From: Kitasatospora terrestris
GTDB lineage: Bacteria; Actinomycetota; Actinomycetes; Streptomycetales; Streptomycetaceae
NCBI RefSeq assembly: GCF_039542905.1
Contig: NZ_BAABIS010000001.1
Span: 8,432,001-8,496,000 of the forward strand
Direction of reading: 5' to 3'
Length of the DNA: 64,000 nucleotides
Shown: positions 44,106-53,871 of the stretch, piece by piece
Layout of the letters: each line of letters begins with the position of its first letter
How positions within the stretch are numbered: position 1 is the stretch's first letter
Position numbers and translations under genes: made by a program
Notes under the pieces: model-generated
What the model saw: only the letters and a program-made list of their open reading frames with translations
Database searches by the model: none
Told to the model about the DNA's origin: nothing

Positions 44106-44703
44106 ATGCCCCTGAAACCGCTCTTGATGCATGCCGAGTCGTCCGTCGCGTTCGCGGCAGTGCTCCGCAAGGGCGGAGAGGAGACGGAGGCGAACGGGCG
44201 GGCTCCGACGCGCCGCCTTCCGGGCGGGACACCGTCGACCGGCATCTCGCGCAGAGAGCGACGCCGAGCAGCTGGTCGCCACTCCCGCCGGCCCCGAGTA
44301 CGAGGGAGCGAGAGCAGTCCCACAAGGAATTCACAGGATCGATCCCCGCGGTGTGGAAAGGGAAGTGATGGCCCGTCACACGCGGGACGCATGGCTCGGT
44401 TTGCGCTCCACGAGGCACCCGGGCGGGTCTGCACCACTCGATCCTGAGGGGGGGATCTTGAGCTCAATGCATCGCGGACGCCTGAGGATCGCGGCCGCCG
44501 GGGAGTCCTCGTCCTGGCCGCCGGCGCTCTCGCCACCGCCCCGAGCACCGCCGTCGCACTGCCGTGTCCGACTCCGCACCGGTGTCGGACCCCGACGCCG
44601 CGCCGCCCGGCGCCGGCGGGTGCCCGACCGTCGTCCTGCCCAGCAGGTCCGAGCCGCCCGAAAACAGCTCGTCGACAGCGCCCCGGCACGTCATCCTGAC
44701 CTC
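44106..44703. other. Intergenic region with a possible decayed signal-peptide gene
   Basis: 598 bp without an intact gene. An ATG at 44467 begins MHRGRLRIAAAG; in the next frame the sequence continues VLVLAAGALATAPSTAVALP, a good signal-peptide core. A third frame then gives SDPDAAPPGAGGCPTVVLP. This looks like a small secreted protein broken by frameshifts, but evidence is thin. Confidence 0.3.
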
Positions 44704-45582
44704 ATGGGAGACAGGGCCAACGTCATCGCGGTCCGCGAGGACGGTACGTACGAGCTGTACCGGAGCGGCTGGGCGGTCGGCATCGACCTCGACCTGCTCG
44801 ACGGGCCGGAGGCGGTCCTCGCCATGCTGCCGGGACTCCGCCAGGACGGCTGGTGGCTGGACGACACCATGGCCCAGGGCGGAGTCCTGCTCGACCTCGG
44901 GCGGAAGGTCCTCCTGTTCTTCGCATGGGAGGGGCCGAGCACCGAGCTGCGCCACCGCGCGGCCACGTTCGAGCTGGTCCGTGCGGCGTGGCCGGGCTGG
45001 GAGGTCCGCTGGCTCTACGACGGCGCGGCAGAACTGCGCGCGTACGTCGGGCTGGATCCGGAGTTCGTCCGCGACCGCGGTGCGCGCCTCTCGCGGGCAC
45101 CTTTCCTCGCCCCGGGAGACGAGGACCTGGCCGGCCCCGACCCGGGCGGTGTGGTGGTCACGGTCGGCGACCGGGGCTGCCACATCGCCTCCGACGCCTT
45201 CGACCACCCCGTCCGCGAGGGGGAGCACCTGCTCGGCCGACTGGCGGACGCGCCCGGACACGGCGTCTGCCGCCTGCACGTCAACTCCGGCATCCACCTC
45301 GACCCGGAGCACCGCCGACTGGGCTGGTGGTCCCTCTACTCCTCCCCGCAGGCCTACCGGGTACCGGAGTTGTGGCCGGGCTGGACGGTCGAGTTCTGGC
45401 AGGACGCATGGGAACGGCACGTCCGGGCCGCCAGCCGCTTCTCCCCGGCGCCGTTCGACGACGGAGCGGAAGCCGTGGCCGCGGTGCTGGCCGAGGCCCA
45501 GGAGCGCCGGGACACCCGGGCCCGCCACCGTGCGGAGGTCATGCGCCTGCGAACCGCGTCGGCCCGTCCCCGGGCGGACTGA
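44704..45582 (+). CDS. Hypothetical protein
   Basis: A 292-residue soluble protein: it starts MGDRANVIAVREDGTYELYR, then shows a strand-rich body with RQDGWWLDDTMAQGGVLLDL, YVGLDPEFVRDRG and a long Ala/Arg C-terminal helix. Similar sequences occur in actinomycetes as uncharacterised proteins. ATG 44704 has no visible ribosome site, so the gene may be leaderless or the start may be wrong. Third-position bias is strong throughout. Confidence 0.75.
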   Translation: MGDRANVIAVREDGTYELYRSGWAVGIDLDLLDGPEAVLAMLPGLRQDGWWLDDTMAQGGVLLDLGRKVLLFFAWEGPSTELRHRAATFELVRAAWPGWEVRWLYDGAAELRAYVGLDPEFVRDRGARLSRAPFLAPGDEDLAGPDPGGVVVTVGDRGCHIASDAFDHPVREGEHLLGRLADAPGHGVCRLHVNSGIHLDPEHRRLGWWSLYSSPQAYRVPELWPGWTVEFWQDAWERHVRAASRFSPAPFDDGAEAVAAVLAEAQERRDTRARHRAEVMRLRTASARPRAD

Positions 45583-45596
45583 CCGGAACCGGCCCG

Positions 45597-45767
45597 GTGG
45601 AGTTCCCCGACGACGGCGCCGACACCGGGGAACTGCTCGGCGAGTCCACCCCGGACCGCGGCCCGGCCCACGAGGTGCGGGTCTCGCCCGACGGCCGGTA
45701 CCTGGCCACCTGGCACCTGGGCAGCGCATCCGTCCTCGTCCGGGAAGCCCGCCGCCTCGTCCGCTGA
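45597..45767 (+). pseudogene. Short WD40-like fragment
   Basis: A 56-residue frame: VEFPDDGADTGELL, then HEVRVSPDGRYLATWHLGSA. The SPDGRYLATW segment resembles one blade of a WD40/TolB propeller. It directly follows the hypothetical gene with no ribosome site, so it looks like the last piece of a lost propeller gene. Confidence 0.35.
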
Positions 45768-45882
45768 CGCCGCCGCCGAGGAGCACCGGCTCCGGAGGTC
45801 GGGCGGGTGGTGAAGCGCAACGGCTTCCCAACGGAGCTTCGCGCCGGTCAGCATGGAAGTCCGTCGACGGCCGGGGGTGGGG

Positions 45883-46404
45883 ATGAGCGAGGGTGGGGAC
45901 GGCCCGGGCGGGCCGCGACCGGAGCAGGTCGGACCCGTGCCGTGGCTGGCGCTGGCCTGCCTGGTCGGGCTGCTTCTGGCCTACGGCGTGTTGGCGAACT
46001 TCACGGGAGAGCCGCGGGCGGCGCTGTGGGGCGAGACCGGGACCGTGACCGGAGTCTCCTGCCGGACGTACGACAACACCATGGTCAATGCAGGAGTGAC
46101 GACGGGCTGCTCGGGCACCTTCACCCCGGACGGCGGCGGCTCGTCGTTCGATGTGAGGGTTGGGGGCGACGTCCGCTCGCAACCGGTCCGTGCCCGGCTG
46201 GTTGACGGTTCGCCCGCCACCGCGTACGTCTCGCCGACGCTCTGGTCGGGGGTGCTCCCGGTGGGGATCGCCCTCCTCGTCGCCGGTGTCCCCGCGGCGG
46301 CGACGGTGGAGTACGCGCGCTTCGTCCGAGCGCGGCGCGCGAGGTCGATCCCACCCGCCCGGCCCGCTCCGAGCGCGGACGACCCCGGGCTCTCGGACTT
46401 CTGA
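45883..46404 (+). CDS. Two-span membrane protein, function unknown
   Basis: A 173-residue protein. An acidic Gly-rich N-terminus is followed by span 1 (VPWLALACLVGLLLAYGVLA), an exposed region of about 75 residues with two Cys (SCRTYDN, TGCSGTF), span 2 (SGVLPVGIALLVAGVPAAA) and a basic tail. ATG 45883 is chosen; ATG 45853 would add ten residues. No family is recognised. Confidence 0.68.
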   Translation: MSEGGDGPGGPRPEQVGPVPWLALACLVGLLLAYGVLANFTGEPRAALWGETGTVTGVSCRTYDNTMVNAGVTTGCSGTFTPDGGGSSFDVRVGGDVRSQPVRARLVDGSPATAYVSPTLWSGVLPVGIALLVAGVPAAATVEYARFVRARRARSIPPARPAPSADDPGLSDF

Positions 46405-46586
46405 TCGCACCGTGCCGCCGGAACCCCAGCAGCGGGCCTCCTGCAGCCCGTCATGTTCGTCCTGAGCGCCGATCCCACGCTCTGGCCGAGCGGCACGCAA
46501 CACCTCCGGACGCCCCCGGCGCTTGCCCGGCGGGGGCCGGGGCCACATCGCCGGGTTGCTGTGCGAAGCCGTCCCGGCTTCAGGGG

Positions 46587-47156
46587 CTGACCTTCGCCGC
46601 CGACTCGCTGCCGCCCCGCCGTGACCGCGAGGCCCGGTCCGCCCTGCTGGAGCGCACGTTCGCAGGCGTCGGATGGCGCACGGCCGAGTTCCTGACCGCC
46701 GCCCGGCAGGCCGAGGACTTCGCGCTGGACACCTTCGACCAGATCCGGATGCCGAACTGGCGCGACGGCCGGGTGGTGCTGCTCGGCGACAGCACCTGGT
46801 GCGCGAGCCCCCTCAGCGGCCTGGGTACGGCGCTGGCACTGCGCGGCGCGGCCGAACTGGCCGCGGCGCTGGACGCGGCCGGTGTCCTCGCCGACCCCGG
46901 CCGGCTGCCCACCGCACTGGAAGCCTTCGAGCAGGCCATGCGCCCGAGGATCGCCTCGGCCCAGCAGCTGCCGCCCGGCCGGGTCGCCTCCGTGGCGCCC
47001 AGGACGGCGCTCGGCATCCGGGTCAACGCGCTGGCGATGCGGCTGCTCCGGTCCCGGGCGCTGCGGCCGCTGGTGCGGCGGGCGATGGCGGGTACCGAGC
47101 ACGGCCGTACCCCGGGAAAGGTGACGGTGACGACGGCCGCGGCACCCGCGGGGTGA
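46587..47156 (+). pseudogene. C-terminal half of an FAD-dependent monooxygenase
   Basis: About 190 residues with VVLLGDSTWCASPLSGLGTALAL, the FAD-binding GD motif and GxG loop of tetracycline/aromatic hydroxylases, plus AFEQAMRPRI. The N-terminal Rossmann GxGxxG and the middle of the protein are missing, and no start signal lies at the beginning of the match near 46587. It is a 5'-truncated gene. Confidence 0.7.
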
Positions 47157-47464
47157 CGGGACGGCACCGGGCGGAACCCGAAGGGCGCTGCCCGGCACCT
47201 TCGCGCCGCCCGCCGTGCCGTCGGCCGGCCGGCAGCTGTCCCCGTACCGTGCCCAAGGAGGATGACGGCGTGAGCGCGGCCGGGGGACACGGCGGACACG
47301 GGGGCGTCGTGAAGTCCTGGACCGGGGGCAGCGTGCCCTCCCTGGTCCTGCAGGAAGCCAGGCCGGCGGTAGCGATCGTCTTCCTGCCGCGTTCCGCCTG
47401 CGGAGCGGCACTGGGCGCGCCACACCGGACAGAGACCGGTACGGGCCGGATGGTGTCGGCGGTG
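47157..47464. other. Intergenic region, nothing firmly supported
   Basis: 308 bp between the monooxygenase tail and the GNAT stop. A GTG at 47270 has AAGGAGG nine bases upstream and opens a frame VSAAGGHGGHGGVVKSW, but the frame runs antisense through the GNAT gene, so at most it is a truncated gene start. Confidence 0.3.
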
Positions 47465-48067
47465 TCAGGACGGTGTCGGCGGGGACGGTGCGAGCCGGTT
47501 CGCGAGGGCCGTCTTCGCGTCGGGCCAGTCCGGGCTGGTGATGCTGTACACCGCGGAGTCGCGGATCCAGCCGTCGCGCATGACCATGTGCCGGCGCAGG
47601 GTCCCCTCGTGGACCGCACCGAGGCGGGCGATCGCGGTCCGGGACCTGTCGTTGCGGACGTCGGTGAGGAACTCGACGCGGTTCATGCCGTGGGTGTCGA
47701 AGGCGTGGCTCAGCATCAGCAGCTTGGCCTCGGTGTTGACAGCGGTGCGCTGCCAGGTGCGGCCGAGGAAGGTGAACCCGATCTCGAGTCTGCGGTTCGG
47801 CAGGTCGATCGCCATGAACCGGGTCGAACCGGCGACGCGTCCGGTGGCCAGGTCGATCGTCGCGTACGCGAGCTGGGTGCCGGCCGAGCGGGCGGTGAGG
47901 GCGTCGTCGATGAACGCACGCACGTCGCGGGGGTGGGGGACCAGCGTCACCTGCAGGTTCCACAACTCGCCGTCGCTGATCGCCTCGCACAGGCCGTCGT
48001 GGTGGTCGTGGGTGAGTGGTTCCAGTCGTACGCGGGTGCCCGCCAACGTCGTCGCCTGCAGTTCCAT
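47465..48067 (-). CDS. GNAT N-acetyltransferase (RimJ/RimL-like)
   Basis: A 200-residue GNAT. It has LRLEPL-type start (RVRLEPLTHDHHDGL), RRLEIGFTFLGRTWQRTAVN and RVEFLTDVRNDRSRTAIARLGA, the acetyl-CoA binding region of RimJ/RimL-type enzymes. It is probably an acetylase of a protein N-terminus or small amine. ATG 48067 is the only good start; the ribosome site is modest. Confidence 0.88.
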   Translation of the reverse strand: MELQATTLAGTRVRLEPLTHDHHDGLCEAISDGELWNLQVTLVPHPRDVRAFIDDALTARSAGTQLAYATIDLATGRVAGSTRFMAIDLPNRRLEIGFTFLGRTWQRTAVNTEAKLLMLSHAFDTHGMNRVEFLTDVRNDRSRTAIARLGAVHEGTLRRHMVMRDGWIRDSAVYSITSPDWPDAKTALANRLAPSPPTPS

Positions 48068-48173
48068 GCCCTGACCCCCGGATGATCGGCCGACTCGGCG
48101 TGGACGCTACCGGGGTTGACCGGCCGGGCGTCGGGGCGACCAGCATGCGGGCGGGCCTCCTCGGGCCCGGTAC

Positions 48174-48269
48174 TCAGGCGCCGAGGTGTCGTGAAGCACG
48201 CGCTGCCCGCTCCGCCCGCGCCGCGGCTTCCCGCTCCGGATCGCCGTACCACCACCAGTTGTACGCCAC
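48174..48269 (-). pseudogene. C-terminal scrap of an unknown protein
   Basis: A short frame ending YNWWWYGDPEREAAARAERA and RASRHLGA. The composition looks like a true protein tail, and the frame remains open upstream into the end of the LacI gene. No start signal is present. I treat it as a remnant. Confidence 0.3.
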
Positions 48270-48325
48270 CGGCGCGGCCGGGACGGCGAGGAGAACGCCG
48301 CCCTCGCGGTGCCCGGACCGGGGTG

Positions 48326-49360
48326 TCAGGGTGCGGGGGCGGGACGTTCTCCGGAGCGGCGTTCGACGAAGCGGGTGAGGAGGACGACGTTGCGCGGGGC
48401 GGAGCGGTCGCCGGCTATCCGGGTGAACAGCAGGTTGGCCGCGGTGCTGCCGATCGCCACCGGGTCCTGGCTGACGACGGTCAGGGGCGGGTCGAGCCGC
48501 TTGGCGAGCGGCAGGTCGTCGAAGCCGACGACGGCCATCGGGGCGGGGCGGCCGGTGCTCCGCGGCCCGCCGTCGTCCTCCATGCCGTCCAGGACGCCCT
48601 GGGTGATCAGGTCGTTGCTGCTGAACAGGGCGGTCGGCGGTTCGGGCAGGGCGCCCAGCGCGGCGAGGGCGAGCCGGGTGTCCACCGGGGAGCGCAGCCC
48701 GTGCCGCACCAGGGCGGGGTCGGTGGGCAGGCCGTGGGCGGCGAGCGCGTCCTGGTAGCCGGCGTAGCGCTCGCTCTGGGTCCAGATGTTGTGGCGGTCG
48801 CCGAGGTAGGCGATCCGGGTGTGGCCGTGGCCGAGCAGGTGGGTGACGGCACGTCGGGCGCCGTCCCGGTTGTCGACCGTGACGGTGTCGACGTCGAGGT
48901 CCTTCGCGGGCCGGTCGACGCAGACCACCTGGGTGCCCGCCTCCAGGGCGGTGCGCAGGAAGCCGTGGCTGCCGATGGTAGGAACCATGATCAGGCCGTC
49001 CACCTGCCGCGCGGTGAAGGCGGCGATCACGTCGCGCTCGCGGCGCGGTTCGTCATTGGTGCTGCCGACCAGGACGACGTAGCCGCGCCGGTGCGCCTCG
49101 TCCTCGATCGAACGGGCCATCAGGGCGTAGAAGGGGTTGGCGAGGTCGTCCACGACCAGGCCGATGGCGGAGGTGCCGAGCCGTTTCTGCCGCAGGTTGC
49201 GGGCGTTGTCGTTGCGCTGGTAGCCGAGTCGGCGCACGGCCTGTTCGACCTTGGCGGCGGTGTCGGGCGAGACTCCCGGGGTCTGGGAGACCACACGGGA
49301 GACCGTCATCAGACTGACCCCTGCGGCCTGGGCCACGTCCTTCATCGTCGGGCGCTTCAA
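48326..49360 (-). CDS. LacI-family transcriptional regulator
   Basis: A 344-residue repressor. The HTH is PTMKDVAQAAGVSLMTVSRV and the hinge helix reads NDNARNLRQKR. The sensor core has IGLVVDDLANPFYALMARSI, DGLIMVPT and VVGFDDLPLAKRLDPPLTVV, typical of sugar-binding LacI proteins. TTG 49360 has GAGGAGG upstream. A broken sugar-binding protein gene lies just upstream on the same strand, suggesting that the regulator has lost its transport operon. Confidence 0.92.
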   Translation of the reverse strand: MKRPTMKDVAQAAGVSLMTVSRVVSQTPGVSPDTAAKVEQAVRRLGYQRNDNARNLRQKRLGTSAIGLVVDDLANPFYALMARSIEDEAHRRGYVVLVGSTNDEPRRERDVIAAFTARQVDGLIMVPTIGSHGFLRTALEAGTQVVCVDRPAKDLDVDTVTVDNRDGARRAVTHLLGHGHTRIAYLGDRHNIWTQSERYAGYQDALAAHGLPTDPALVRHGLRSPVDTRLALAALGALPEPPTALFSSNDLITQGVLDGMEDDGGPRSTGRPAPMAVVGFDDLPLAKRLDPPLTVVSQDPVAIGSTAANLLFTRIAGDRSAPRNVVLLTRFVERRSGERPAPAP

Positions 49361-49453
49361 CAGGCTTCCTCCTCGGCGGGCCCGGTACGTCCGCTGGCCG
49401 GGGCGGGCGTCGGCGGTTGAATCCTACGACGCCCGCCGGCCGGTTCCGGGGGG

Positions 49454-49610
49454 TCAGCAGGCGGCCCGGTAGACGTACTTGGCTACCGCGGGGTCGTCGA
49501 TGTTCGCCTTGGTGATGGCGACCATGGTGGTGCCGATCCGCGCGGTGACCGGCTTCCTGCCGATGGCGGCGAGCGCCTGGTCGACGCCCTGGACGCCGAT
49601 CCCGGCCGGG
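49454..49610 (-). pseudogene. C-terminal remnant of an RbsB-like sugar-binding protein
   Basis: About 50 residues remain: QGVDQALAAIGRKPVTARIG, then TTMVAITKANIDDPAVAKYV and a final Cys. This matches the end of ribose-type binding proteins of CUT2 transporters. The match ends at about 49610, where an unrelated plus-strand lectin tail starts. Confidence 0.6.
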
Positions 49611-50088
49611 TCCTGGTCTCGGCCCCGAGCAACACCGGCGGCAACACCGCCACCCGCATCTACGAACTGGAGGTCCACGCCACCGGACCGGGCACCGGGT
49701 CCGGGCCCATCACCTCCGGCCTGAACAGCGCGAAGTGCCTCGACGACTCCTCCTCCTCCGCCACCACCAACGGCAACAAGATCTCCCTGTGGGACTGCAA
49801 CGGCAGCGCCGCCCAGAACTGGACGCCCACCGGCGACACCCTCCGGGTCGTCGGCAAGTGCCTGGACGTCTCCAACTCCGGTACCGCCAGCGGCACCCCG
49901 GTCCAGTTGTGGGAGTGCAACGGCACCGCCGCCCAGCAGCGGCAGGCCACCGGTGGCACCCTGGTCAACCCCAACTCGGGCCGCTGCCTTGAGTCCCCAA
50001 CTCCGACACCACCAACGGCCTGCAGGTGCGCATCTGGGACTGCAACGGCACCGCCGCCCAGAAGTGGAACCTCCCGGCCACCACCTGA
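49608..50088 (+). pseudogene. Truncated, frameshifted glycosidase tail with F5/8C end and RICIN lectin
   Basis: The frame starts within an F5/8 type C domain end (ATRIYELEVHATG). It continues as a ricin-B lectin: LNSAKCLDDSSS, ISLWDCNGSAAQNW, KCLDVSNSGTASGTPVQLW. At about 50000 it shifts frame and ends NGLQVRIWDCNGTAAQKW in the new frame with a TGA. The catalytic part is gone. A one-base loss near 50000 explains the shift. Confidence 0.72.
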
Positions 50089-50700
50089 CCACCCCCCGCC
50101 CACCACCTGACCACCCCGACGCCGCCCGCCCCCAGCCGGGGACGGGCGGCACCGCCGTACCCCGTGGGGGCCCGAGCTGTCCTCCCACGACGCGACGCGA
50201 CGGCTCCGTGCGCCCGTCCGCCTGTGCGTCTGTGTGCCTGTACGCCGACGGGGGCGCGGACCGGAGCCGGTCCTCGTCCGCGGCGGGCACCGAGGCGCCG
50301 GGCCCGCGGTGGCCGCGCCACCGCCCCGCCGCAGCTCGCCGTCCGTCCGTCGGCGGACCGCCGTGCCTGTGCCGTCGTTCCTGCCGGCCGGGTCCGGCCC
50401 GGTGCGGGCCGGGAGGCGCGGGGGCGTCTGATGACCTGTTGGCAGGGTGTGGTGGCGACGGGGTGCTGCCGGGCGGATGATTCCCGGGCAGCGCGACGGC
50501 GCGTTCGGCCGGTTGTCGCGGGTGCGCGGATAGCGTGTCGACGCGGTCCTGCTCCCGGCGGCGGCCGGGCCGGTGCGTGTGCGGGCTCCGTCAGCGGCCT
50601 CACCGCACCAGCCGGGTCGGCCCGGTTGCACGGTTCAGCCGGTGGGTGGCGGCCCGGTCCGCGGGTGGCCCCCACCTGTAGGGAGTGAGGGGTAACACCG
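50089..50700. other. Long intergenic region, no gene seen
   Basis: 612 bp of very GC-rich DNA with several short frames but none with a ribosome site and good codon bias. A twofold CCACCTGACCACCCC direct repeat lies at its left edge. The promoter of the serine hydrolase gene should lie at the right end. Confidence 0.45.
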
Positions 50701-52292
50701 GTGGAGTCTGATGTCGAGACCGAGCTCTCGCCGACCGCTTCGACGCGTAGGTCGGTGATCCGCGGTCTGGTGGCGGCCGGTGTCGCCGCGGGGCTGGGCA
50801 CCCGGTCGTCGTCGGCGACGGCGCGCCCGGCCTTCGTCTCGGACGCCTTCGCCACGGACCCTGTGGACGACTGGGACTCCTTCGCCGCCCGGGTGCGGGA
50901 GGAGTTCACCGCGATGGGCCTGGTCGGCGCCGCAGTGGCGGTGGTCAGCGGGGACCGGGTCCTGCTGAGCCTGCCGCTCGGTGTACGTGACCCCGAGAGC
51001 CGGGCGCCGGTCACCTCGTCGACCCGGTTCCTGGTCGCCTCGACGACCAAGTCGATGACTTCGCTCCTCGCCGCGACCTACGTCGACCGGCGCCGGCTGC
51101 CTGGGACCAGCGGGCGGTCGACGCGTGGCCGGGCTTCCGCGCGCCCACGGACGAGCTGACCCGTTCGCTGAGGGTCCGTGACCTGCTGGGCATGGCCACC
51201 GGTATCGGGGAGCCGCCGGCGCTGTCCGGCCTGCACGAGGGGGACCCGACCGCGCCTCAGCTGCTCCACTCCCTGACCACCCTTCCGGTGACCGCTCCGC
51301 CGAACACCGCCTACCTCTACAACAACACGGTGTACTCCGTCGGCGGCTACCTCCCGCTGCTGGCCACCGGGGTGCCCGGCGACGCGCTGACGGGCAGGTT
51401 CGCCGACGAGATGCGGGAGCAGGTGTTCGGGCCCACCGGCATGGCCGGCGCCCGGATCGCGGACGACCCCCGCGGGCTGGTCACCGACTTCATGCGCGGC
51501 CACGTCCCCGACCTCACCGGCGCCAACAGGCCGCTCGCCTTCGGGCCGGTCGGTAGCTACGCCCCGGCCGGCGGCACTCTCGCCTCCCTCGAGGACATGG
51601 CCGCGTACGTCCGCCTGCAACTGCGGGGCGGGGTCTCGGTGGACGGCCGCCGGGTGGTGTCGGCGGCCAACCTCGCCGAGTGCTGGGAGCCGCACATTCC
51701 GGTCCCCGTCTCGCCGGACCTCGACCCGGACGTCACCGCGTCCGGCTACGGGATGGGTTGGATCCGCAACCGGTTCTGCGACGGTACCCCACTGGTCTGG
51801 CACAACGGCGGGATCGACGGCTTCACCTCGTACATCGGCTTCCTGCCCGAACACGACCTCGGGCTGGTCGTGCTGAACGGGACGAACCCGAGCCCGACCG
51901 GGCCGTACTTCTACCTGTACGTCCTCAACCTGCTGCTCAGCGAACGGTTCGGCCTGAACAAGGGCGTCCCGGAGAAGGTCCACGCCGCGTACCTGGCCGC
52001 CCTGGAGGACCTGCGCGCCCTCGGGCGCCGGACCGCGCCGACCGACCCCGGCGCCACCGCGCCGTACCTGGGGCACTACGAGGGCGGATACCGCCTCACC
52101 CGGAACGGCCGTGACCTGTTCCTCCAGCTCGGCCCGCGGACCATGCCGCTCGGCGTCCTGCCGGACGGCAGCTACGTGGCGACGGGCGGGCTGCTGGTCG
52201 GGAACGAGGTCCGCCTCACCCCCGACGTCGACGGCACCCCTCGGATCGAGGTGGTCGGCTTCGAAACCGTCCGCCGGACGGTCGGACTGTAG
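50701..52292 (+). pseudogene. Frameshifted beta-lactamase-family serine hydrolase
   Basis: The first part (50701 to about 51100) has a twin-Arg signal (STRRSVIRGLVAAG) and the catalytic SxxK as STTK, Ser114-Lys117. After RRRL the correct reading continues one frame over with WDQRAVDAWPGFRAPTDEL, then LLGMATGIGEPPALSGLHEG and LYNNTVYSVGGYLPL, on to the stop at 52292. A single missing G near 51102 would restore the frame. The parent would be an exported class C beta-lactamase/DD-peptidase-like hydrolase of about 530 residues. A sequencing error is possible. Confidence 0.8.
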
Positions 52293-52409
52293 ACGCCCGC
52301 CGCCTGCCCGCCCGCCCCGACGCCCACCCCGCGGCGACCATCACGGCCGCCCCCGTGCCAAACCCTTCTACCTTGCGCTTGCGATGGGGGCGGTGCACGG
52401 TGGGAGTGA

Positions 52410-52435
52410 AGGGCCTGAAAACGCGAAAGGGCCCT
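52410..52435 (+). terminator. Possible terminator after serine hydrolase
   Basis: A 6-bp stem AGGGCC/GGCCCT with an A-rich loop. It is short but well placed, about 120 bp after the stop. Confidence 0.35.
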
Positions 52436-52609
52436 CACCGGCGCGGGGCGAATTGAACGACCCGACATCTTCCCGGCTGGTCCACCTCTCACTGCGGCGT
52501 GTTCGCGGCGCGGCGCGGTACCGGCGTGTCCGGGCGGGAACACCCGCCGAGCGCCGCATTCCCCGGTGCCGGAGCCATGCGCCCATGCCCAGCAGAGAGG
52601 AGCATGATC

Positions 52610-53254
52610 ATGGGCCTGCAGCCTTTCCCCGGCGCAGATTTCTTCCACGACGGACAGGTCAGCCCGATCATCACGGCGATGGGCCAGCGCCTCGTCGAGG
52701 AAGGGTGCAGCCGCTACCAGGTGGGGCCCGGCCCCGCGTGGAGCAGCGCCGACCAGGACTCGTACGCCGCCTTCCAGCGCAAACTCGGATTCTCCGACGG
52801 TGACGCGGACGGCATCCCCGGGCAGACCTCCTGGGACCGCCTCCACGTTCCGTCCGTCAACGGAGGCCCCCACCGCGCCTCCTCGCCGGTCCCCGGCCAC
52901 GGCATCACCACCGCCTACCACATCAACGGGCCGCACTGGAGCCTCGGCTACCACACCGGCGCCGACTACGCCGCCGACAACGGCACACCCTGCGTCGCCG
53001 TCCTCGACGGCTCCATCAGCCGCACCGGCACCGACGCGAGCTTCGGGAACTACCTCGTCCTGCGCGCCGACAACGGCACGGACTACTGGTACTGCCACCT
53101 CTCCGAGCGCGACGTCGGCGACGGCGCGGGCGTCGGAGCGGGACAGCGGGTCGGCCTGGTCGGTCAGAGCGGCAACGCGACCGGCCCGCACCTGCACTTC
53201 GAGAGGAGGCCCGCCGGCGGCGGCTTCGGAAGCGACATCAGCCCCGACTGGTGA
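52610..53254 (+). CDS. M23 peptidase with peptidoglycan-binding domain
   Basis: A 214-residue zinc endopeptidase. Residues 1-82 form a peptidoglycan-binding-like domain (SADQDSYAAFQRKLGFSDGD, then GIPGQTSWDRL). The LytM/M23 core follows with the zinc ligands in GYHTGADY (His115, Asp119) and HLHFE (His194, His196), plus His163. It should cut peptidoglycan cross-links. No signal peptide is visible, so export or phage-type release is unclear. ATG 52610 is chosen over ATG 52604 for the AGGAG spacing. Confidence 0.85.
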   Translation: MGLQPFPGADFFHDGQVSPIITAMGQRLVEEGCSRYQVGPGPAWSSADQDSYAAFQRKLGFSDGDADGIPGQTSWDRLHVPSVNGGPHRASSPVPGHGITTAYHINGPHWSLGYHTGADYAADNGTPCVAVLDGSISRTGTDASFGNYLVLRADNGTDYWYCHLSERDVGDGAGVGAGQRVGLVGQSGNATGPHLHFERRPAGGGFGSDISPDW

Positions 53255-53871
53255 ACCCACGCGCGGTGACCGGGGGCGCCGGCACGCTGCTCCCGGCCCG
53301 CCCGGCCGTTCGCGGTCACCCGTGACCGTCCGGCTGTCCGCACAGAGCCCGACGCAACCTCCACGACAGCTCGGGCACCACCGGCCGACCGCCGGGGCAA
53401 AGACCGGTGGCAGCCGGCGTCGCACGGCGTGCCGGGCCGTCAGGCACCAAGGGGGTCGAAGCCGAGGATCCGGCCCGGAGCGCGGGCCGCGCCCCGCGCG
53501 AAGGCCCGGGCATCGCCGGGAAGGCCGCGGTCGCGGCGCACAGGGCGGCGCGTTCCTCCACGGCCGGATCGAGGTCGTCCGGATGTGTGGCGGGGCCCGG
53601 CCGAGGGGGGATTCGGCCGGGCCGCCGCGTCACTCGTGTGCCCCGTGCCCGCGCTTTCATGCGGTGGCGGCATTCGGTGGTGCCCCTTTTCGATGAATCT
53701 GCTGGCTTTCCGTCACCGGCGCAAGGGGTGGAAGGCGGGCAAAGAGGTGCGCACGAGTCCGGGTCGCCGGACTCTGGGGACGCATACGGTGCGACCGGCG
53801 ACCCGGCTGTACGGGAACGGTGCGATGATCATCACCGCTCACGACGTACCGTCAACCGCTTCGGGGGAGTA
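53255..53871. other. Long intergenic region
   Basis: 617 bp without a convincing gene. A 60-codon frame ending in TAA at 53870-53872 overlaps the next ATG, but it lacks a ribosome site and clear bias. The promoter for the SGNH gene probably lies within the last 200 bp. Confidence 0.4.

Noticed and set aside
44464..46548. 694-codon minus-strand frame
   Set aside because: Antisense to the hypothetical gene at 44704 and the membrane protein at 45883; composition is shadow-like.
47270..48085. GTG frame with a good AAGGAGG site
   Set aside because: It reads antisense through an intact GNAT gene; at most it is the front of a lost gene.
52216..53425. Minus-strand frames over the M23 peptidase
   Set aside because: Shadows of a gene with all zinc ligands on the plus strand.
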